NCBI GenBank assembly: GCA_019233755.1
Contig: JAFAMD010000063.1
Coordinates: 1-56,432, forward strand
Length of the DNA: 56,432 nt
DNA from: Acidobacteriaceae bacterium
Lineage (GTDB): Bacteria; Acidobacteriota; Terriglobia; Bryobacterales; Bryobacteraceae
Reading direction: 5' to 3'
Made by a program: the position numbers and the translations under genes. Below are positions 52,107 through 56,432 of the stretch, piece by piece. Positions within the stretch are counted from its first letter, which is position 1. Each line of letters opens with the position of its first letter. Under the pieces are notes generated by a model that worked only from the letters and a program-made list of their open reading frames with translations, was not told the origin of the DNA and searched no databases.

Positions 52107-53033
52107 ATGAAACGAGTCACTTTTTTCGCTGCTCTTGCCTTGCTTGCGATTGTTCCCATGATGCCGCAGAGCGTCGCCGACCGGCTGCCGCTCTTCCAGA
52201 AGGGCAAGATCCGGGTACTCATTCTCTCCGGGCAGAACAACCACGACTGGCGTACCACGACACCTTGCCTGCGGCAACTGCTGCTGAATAGCGGCCGATT
52301 CGACGTGCGGGTGAACGAGGAGCCGACCGGCATGACGGCCGCAACGCTCGCCGTCTATGACGTAGTGGTGCTCGACTACAACGGCCCGCGCTGGGGGCCG
52401 ACGGCCGAAGCAGCGCTGGCCGACTTCGTGCGTTCCGGTAAAGGGTTAGTCGGCGTGCATGGCGCAAACTGGGCGTTCAGCGGCTTGGTAGTTCTCGGTG
52501 ATCACCATGTTCCGACCGGGGTCATGGAACCGCCATGGCCAGAGTACAAAGAGATGATTGGAGGCGTGTGGTCGGATCAGCCGCCTGCATCGGGCCACGC
52601 CCCCCGGCATAACTTTCTCGTTCGAATCACAGACCCCAATCACCCCGTGACCCGTGGACTTCCCGATTCCTTCGAAGCCGACGACGAGTTGTACCACAAC
52701 ATGCACATAGCCGAGGGCCTTCACGTACTGGCGACGGCTTATGACGATCCCGCCAACAAGCCGGCGCCATCTAAGACACCAGCAGTTCAGCCGGGAAAAT
52801 GGCCGAAGCTGGACATGAATCCTACAGGCAAAGACGAACCGATGCTGTGGACCGTTCATTACGGCCGCGGCAGGACGTTTTACACGGCCTTAGGACATGA
52901 CGTCAAAGCCCAGGAACTACCAGGGTTCTCAACCACCTTCATACGAGGCGTGGAATGGGCGGCAACTGGAACAGTCAAGGAACCCGAGCCCCAGTTCCGA
53001 TCCTGGGCCGAGCCGTTGCCAGGATCGCAGTAA
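52107..53033 (+). CDS. ThuA-like domain protein, secreted
   Basis: Exported protein (308 aa) of the ThuA/trehalose-utilization family, a glutamine-amidotransferase-like fold. A signal peptide (KRVTFFAALALLAIVPMMP) precedes the domain. Conserved blocks are IRVLILSGQNNHDWRTTTP, VVVLDYNGPRW, GLVGVHGANWAF, DPNHPVTRGLP, the DELYHNMHI segment and VHYGRGRTFYTALGHD. ThuA works with ThuB in 3-keto-trehalose catabolism in rhizobia, and secreted ThuA-like proteins accompany 3-keto-glycoside pathways in many soil bacteria. The gene is 6 bases from the isomerase gene and closes the operon. Just after it come the tRNA-Cys fragment and the degenerate belt. Confidence 0.92.
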   Translation: MKRVTFFAALALLAIVPMMPQSVADRLPLFQKGKIRVLILSGQNNHDWRTTTPCLRQLLLNSGRFDVRVNEEPTGMTAATLAVYDVVVLDYNGPRWGPTAEAALADFVRSGKGLVGVHGANWAFSGLVVLGDHHVPTGVMEPPWPEYKEMIGGVWSDQPPASGHAPRHNFLVRITDPNHPVTRGLPDSFEADDELYHNMHIAEGLHVLATAYDDPANKPAPSKTPAVQPGKWPKLDMNPTGKDEPMLWTVHYGRGRTFYTALGHDVKAQELPGFSTTFIRGVEWAATGTVKEPEPQFRSWAEPLPGSQ

Positions 53034-53085
53034 GTTTGCGTTCTTCGCCTAAGCTACTGGTTCAATTGCAAATTGCTGAAAAGCT

Positions 53086-53130
53086 TGGAGGCGCAGAGCG
53101 GATTCGAACCGCTGAATAAAGGTTTGCAGA
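53086..53130 (-). other. tRNA-Cys 3' fragment (candidate attachment-site scar)
   Basis: Read on the minus strand from 53129 down, the sequence gives a Cys anticodon loop CTGCAAA (anticodon GCA), the 3' anticodon strand CCTTT and variable loop ATTC. A perfect T arm follows (AGCGG, loop TTCGAAT, CCGCT), then the acceptor 3' strand CTGCGCC, discriminator T (the base expected for tRNA-Cys) and an encoded CCA ending at 53086. The 5' half (acceptor strand GGCGCAG, D arm, left anticodon strand) is absent beyond 53130. A 3' tRNA fragment of this length is what tyrosine-integrase insertion leaves at one junction. The orientation places the former element to the right, at higher coordinates. Confidence 0.72.
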
Positions 53131-53214
53131 TCGCGCAGGGCGCGATTCAACAGCTCCCGCAGCAACAGATTAGGCTTCGCGTCGTCGGACCCGTGTCCAA
53201 TCATTTTGCCACCT

Positions 53215-53478
53215 TAAGTGGCGAGCGCAACATCATGTCGTTCGTATTTCCTCTCTCCCCGAAACTGATCGTAACGATCTTAGGAGATGCCGGTGGCTGG
53301 GGTGCCGGATCGCAATTGGATTATGACATTGTGGGCGCCATCGGCTACAAACTAACCCCAAGTTCATATTGGGGGCCGGTTATCGCTATCTCTACGTGGA
53401 CTATCACCCCGGAAACTTCCTCTATCAAGTAGATATGAGTGGACCCGGCGTGTACGTCACATACAACTTCAAGTGAAG
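53215..53478 (+). pseudogene. C-terminal fragment of an outer-membrane beta-barrel protein, frameshifted
   Basis: The frame through 53364 reads FPLSPKLIVTILGDAGGWG and then QLDYDIVGAIGYKLTP. After a one-base shift it continues KFILGAGYRYLYVDYHPG, then MSGPGVYVTYNFK and TGA at 53476. Together these give the last four or so strands of a barrel with the expected final aromatic strand. The break lies in ACCCC near 53364, where one C seems to be missing. No signal peptide or N-terminal strands exist upstream; the tRNA-Cys fragment is there instead. Confidence 0.65.
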
Positions 53479-53607
53479 TGCGAGATTCCGAAGGTGAGCG
53501 CTCATTCCGCGAGGAGAGCCGAAGGCGGTACAGAAATTCGACGCTAACAAGGACAGCCTCAGGATGATGTGGTGAACGGCTGGGCTGTGACGAATGGATT
53601 CAGGGCC

Positions 53608-54270
53608 TACGGACGATTATCTGAAGCGCGCCATAGTGACTGCCTTCGACGGCCTGACCGATCCTGCAAGATGAAATTCACATAACTATCGCCGATGCTG
53701 TGCGGATTTGCCGGATCGTGCAGAACGCGCGAAAACCCAGCCTGTTGAGGCCGATGTTTGTGCCCATCCAAAGATTGCCGCGACGATCGCGCTGGACGCA
53801 GCGCACGGTATTGTCGAGCAAGCTTCCCGGATGGTGGGACGCATGCGGATAGTGCTCAAATGTCTCCCGCTTCGGGTCGAGCCGGTCCAGCTCTCTAAAA
53901 CAGGTTCCGATACAGAGATTGCCAATCCCGATCCTTGTAGTGTGGGCTGATGCAATCGTCAGCCACGCTATTCGGGTTTCCGCGGTCGTGCCGGTAGGGT
54001 TTGGGACTGTAGCAGTCATATCTATACAAATCGTGTGGTTCCGAGCCACATGAATCCGTAATCATCCTGCCCATGGGCGCTTATCCAGCTTTGCAGCGGC
54101 CGCCCATTGACCGCGAGCGGGGTGAAACGAATATCGTGTTTGTCGATGACCGGAAGCCTTAGTAAGCCGTTTGTGTTGATTTGCAAGCCGAGAGAGTAAG
54201 AACTAAATATGAACAAAGCCTGGATTTGGAATACGGACAGCCGCACCCTGCGCAGACTGGCGGAACACAC
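53608..54270 (-). pseudogene. N-terminal remnant of a propeller-type (Reg_prop) sensor kinase
   Basis: The minus strand preserves, in order but in different frames, LPVIDKHDIRFTPLAVNGR, SAHGQDDYGFMWLGTT, LYRYDCYSPKPYRHDRGNP, then RLDPKRETFEHYPHASHHP, NTVRCVQRDRRGNLWMGTN, and finally RVLHDPANPHSIGDSYV. These are the DDxGFMWxGT blades of two-component-regulator propellers found at the N-terminus of hybrid sensor kinases. At least three frameshifts separate them, and no kinase domain follows, so the gene is dead. The 54271-54599 interval to its right shows nothing I can assign. Confidence 0.7.
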
Positions 54271-54599
54271 CCTGAAGCTCCCTCGTGACGCGTGATCCCG
54301 AATTTTCAGAGGCCTTCTCGCACACAGGTGATCCTACAAAGCTTGCGACCATACCAGCTCTGACCCTTTCAGGTTTGCTATTTCATCACCAGAGGCATTT
54401 TCCCGAAACTGTCTCTTGCGACAGGTAAGCCACAGAAAATTCTAAGTCTCGATCCGCAAACTTCTATCAAGCCGAACGAGACGTTTTATCCCGCTTTCTT
54501 CCCAGAAAGAGGTTCGGCGATACTGCCGTCGAGAGGAACGAACATGTTAAAAGACACTGGATCGTTGATGTTCGTCAATTGGTGGGGAAATGAGTTCTG

Positions 54600-54910
54600 G
54601 CGCTTCGTGTTCCAGCCAATTTCATCACAGGCGAGCTGTCGATTCGCACAGAGTTGACGACCGTTGGGCAGGCGGGTTCAGCACTCGGGATGTCCGACGA
54701 GGCTCCCAAGATCCCAACGGAGGTGAAAGAGATGGGGTATGCCACAGGCCAGTTCGGAAAGAACCATCTCGGCGGCCGGAATCAGTTCCTGCCTACCAGT
54801 ACACGGCTTCGGCGAATTTTTCGGCTACTTGTACGAACTGGCGGCGATGGAGATCCATGGGAATGTCCCCACACCAATGAGTCAGGTGCCGGACGTAATG
54901 AAGTACTTAG
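54600..54910 (+). pseudogene. arylsulfatase fragment, frameshifted
   Basis: The first frame reads FITGELSIRTELTTVGQAG, then MGYATGQFGKNHLGGRNQF and LPT. A shift near 54800 gives VHGFGEFFGYLYELAAMEI in another frame. These are the blocks following the active-site cysteine in arylsulfatase A-type enzymes (usual form ATGQFGKNHLGDxNxFLPTxHGFDEFFGYLYHL). The cysteine signature itself and the rest of the enzyme are missing. It differs from the intact sulfatase at 39 kb. Confidence 0.7.
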
Positions 54911-55660
54911 ATGAACGCTTTTTGTGCATGCGCCACCGTCAGGTCCGTCTTACTTAGGGCCCTGCTGGCGTCTTCGATGGTGATGATCTCGTGTGCCGGT
55001 GCGCTCGCGCAATCGTCGACCGCCTTGTCCGAGGCCCAGGTTTGGCCGGAAGCTGATGCGCATATAGAATTCCCATCTCATTTGCGTCTGCTCGTGTTTA
55101 GTGGTGTTCAACAGGGCGTTGATTATCCATACCAGCAGTGGTATTCATCGGCGGGACTTGGTTATCAATTCAAACCCATTCGGCTGCCGCACCTCGTGAA
55201 CATTGACCCGGACAAAGAATTCCATTTTCTCGCGGGCGCCGGCTATGAGTTCCTCCGAACGATTCAATCGGGAAAGGTGAAGAACGAAGACCGGATCATT
55301 GTCGAAATGACATTCAGCTTTCGGCTGCCCTCAGAGTTCTTACTGCAGGACAGAAACCGCGTCGAATTCCGGTGGGTGAACGGAGCGTACTCCACCAGGT
55401 ATCGGAACCTGCTGTTCCTCGAACGCGATTTTCTTCTTCATGGCTTCCGTTTCAGCCCCTACGGTTCTGCGGAGGTGTTCTATGACATATCGAAGAATTC
55501 CTGGGATGAGGAATGGTACACAGCCGGCATCCAATGGCCGTACAAACACATTTTCATGTTGGACACGTATTACCAACGACAAAATTGCCCGACCTGCAAC
55601 CCTGCATACTGGAACGTCGCCGGTTTGACGCTAAACTTCTATTTCGGGAATAGGAAGTGA
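54911..55660 (+). CDS. DUF2490 outer-membrane protein
   Basis: Predicted outer-membrane beta-barrel (249 aa) of the DUF2490 type; function unknown. A signal peptide ending near CAGALAQS (about residue 34) is followed by alternating strands such as QWYSSAGLGYQFKP, FLAGAGYEFLRTI and IIVEMTFSFRLP. The diagnostic RNRVEFRWVNGAYSTRYRN precedes SPYGSAEVFYD, and the final strand is VAGLTLNFYFGNRK. It is the only intact gene between the tRNA-Cys fragment and the right edge. It begins exactly where the sulfatase remnant fades, so its promoter may lie within that remnant. Confidence 0.82.
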   Translation: MNAFCACATVRSVLLRALLASSMVMISCAGALAQSSTALSEAQVWPEADAHIEFPSHLRLLVFSGVQQGVDYPYQQWYSSAGLGYQFKPIRLPHLVNIDPDKEFHFLAGAGYEFLRTIQSGKVKNEDRIIVEMTFSFRLPSEFLLQDRNRVEFRWVNGAYSTRYRNLLFLERDFLLHGFRFSPYGSAEVFYDISKNSWDEEWYTAGIQWPYKHIFMLDTYYQRQNCPTCNPAYWNVAGLTLNFYFGNRK

Positions 55661-55809
55661 GGCGTATTTGGGTTGCAGACTCTCTCAAATTGAAATCCGG
55701 CCGATTTTCTAACTCGCTAACACAGCACAAAGCATCTTCGGGTAAATGATGGATAGGCCTGGTTAAAGTATCGCGGACATAGGACCAGGAGTCGCTGACG
55801 CGAACTTCA

Positions 55810-56432
55810 TCACTGCCCCGCGGGCTTCCAGTTCTTATCCGGATGGAACCCTGCTATTGCAGCTCCAAGCTGGTCGGTCGTCTTGCCGACATCTTTCTCG
55901 TAAACGATACCATCCTGATTGATGACAAAGGTCATAATGCCTGAATCTGCATATTGAGCGGGGTACGCGAGCACCGCAAATCCACGGGTCATCTTGCCGT
56001 TGACAATGTAATCCTTCGCCCCGCCTTTCGCATCAGGTCCTTGTTTGTCGAGCATACGGAAGAAATAGCCATGAAAAGGTTGATAGGAGTCCGGCTTGAG
56101 GTTGTAGCCCTGGCTGGTAGCGAATGCAACCAGTGGCCCCAGCGGGCTTCTAGGTTGCGCATCCGCCGATTGCCAGTACAAGCCGTTTTGCTTTCCTCAT
56201 CACTGATGAACTTCTGAGCGAATTGTTGCGTGCCGTCGTGGCGCTGCGCGTAGTACTCCAATTGCGCCGAAGCAATCGTTGCACGGACATCAATGGCCGC
56301 CAGTTCATTTCGGCCGATTCGGCGCGCAAGAATTTCCTTCTTGCCGGCCTCCACATCGAAGGACCACTGGCCCGCAGCATTCTTCTTCAGTGGAATGGGG
56401 AAAGCCTTGTTATCGGCGCCAGTCAGAAGCAA
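55810..56432 (-). pseudogene. DUF2950 gene with one frameshift, cut by the window edge
   Basis: Second DUF2950 gene of the window, open at the right edge. The upstream frame reads AGQWSFDVEAGKKEILARR to QQFAQKFISDE. The family's next block, NGLYWQSADAQ, is in another frame, which runs on through FHGYYFRMLDKQGPDAKGG and IVYEKDVGKTTDQLG to the stop. Restoring one G in the GG of GATGAGGAAAGC (plus-strand 56195-56196) gives a continuous DEGKQNGLYWQ, so a single missing base explains the break. Everything else is well conserved, so the break is either very recent or a sequencing error. No DUF3300 neighbour is visible here. Confidence 0.75.

Overview
The window looks like chromosomal DNA of an Acidobacteriota member, most likely of the Bryobacterales/Solibacter type. 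This is inferred from gene content, not from a marker gene. The pointers are a large Oar-like TonB-dependent receptor, Ser/Thr kinases carrying beta-propellers or TPRs paired with TIGR02999-type ECF sigma factors, an M56/BlaI pair, DUF2950/DUF3300 proteins, and the fossil C-terminus of an acidobacterial-type duplicated permease (ADOP/MacB family). There are no rRNA genes, complete tRNAs, insertion sequences or CRISPR arrays.

Layout. 1-2.3 kb: end of a TonB receptor with a strong terminator. 2.4-5.5 kb: a BlaI repressor, an M56 (BlaR1-like) sensor and a secreted protein; sensor and secreted protein share a 29-residue repeat, and the operon starts at an operator-covered, apparently leaderless promoter. 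5.5-7.9 kb: permease fossil and an AsmA protein. 7.9-10.0 kb: two YCII/DGPF proteins with an ECF42-type sigma factor behind a matching promoter. 10.0-18.4 kb (minus strand): amylomaltase, a histidine phosphatase, an envelope set (DUF2950, DUF3300, OmpA), a small monooxygenase and a sigma-54 activator. 18.4-20.2 kb: a decayed stretch between two direct repeats, holding a DUF2252 pseudogene and an unknown gene. 20.3-27.0 kb: a complete TolC-HlyD-ABC-2 exporter operon.

27.0-35.3 kb is a storage-energy block: polyphosphate kinase 2, glycogen phosphorylase, glycogen debranching enzyme and phosphoketolase, closed by a long-stem terminator. 35.5-46 kb holds two kinase/ECF-sigma pairs around a sulfatase and an Asp-box propeller protein. 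Both sigma factors lack the acidic DAED motif of region 2.2 and have a threonine there, which suggests activation by phosphorylation. 46-53 kb: a secreted protein of unknown function, then a tightly overlapping operon of isomerase, cytochrome c, PQQ dehydrogenase, isomerase and ThuA-like protein, probably for periplasmic sugar oxidation.

At 53086-53130 lies the 3' part of a tRNA-Cys gene on the minus strand, a likely attachment-site scar. To its right, where an integrated element would lie, the sequence is a belt of broken genes (outer-membrane barrel, propeller sensor, arylsulfatase, DUF2950) with one intact DUF2490 gene. The most novel candidates are the repeat-sharing M56 system, the sigma factor/kinase pairs with a phosphorylatable region 2.2, and the tRNA-Cys scar.
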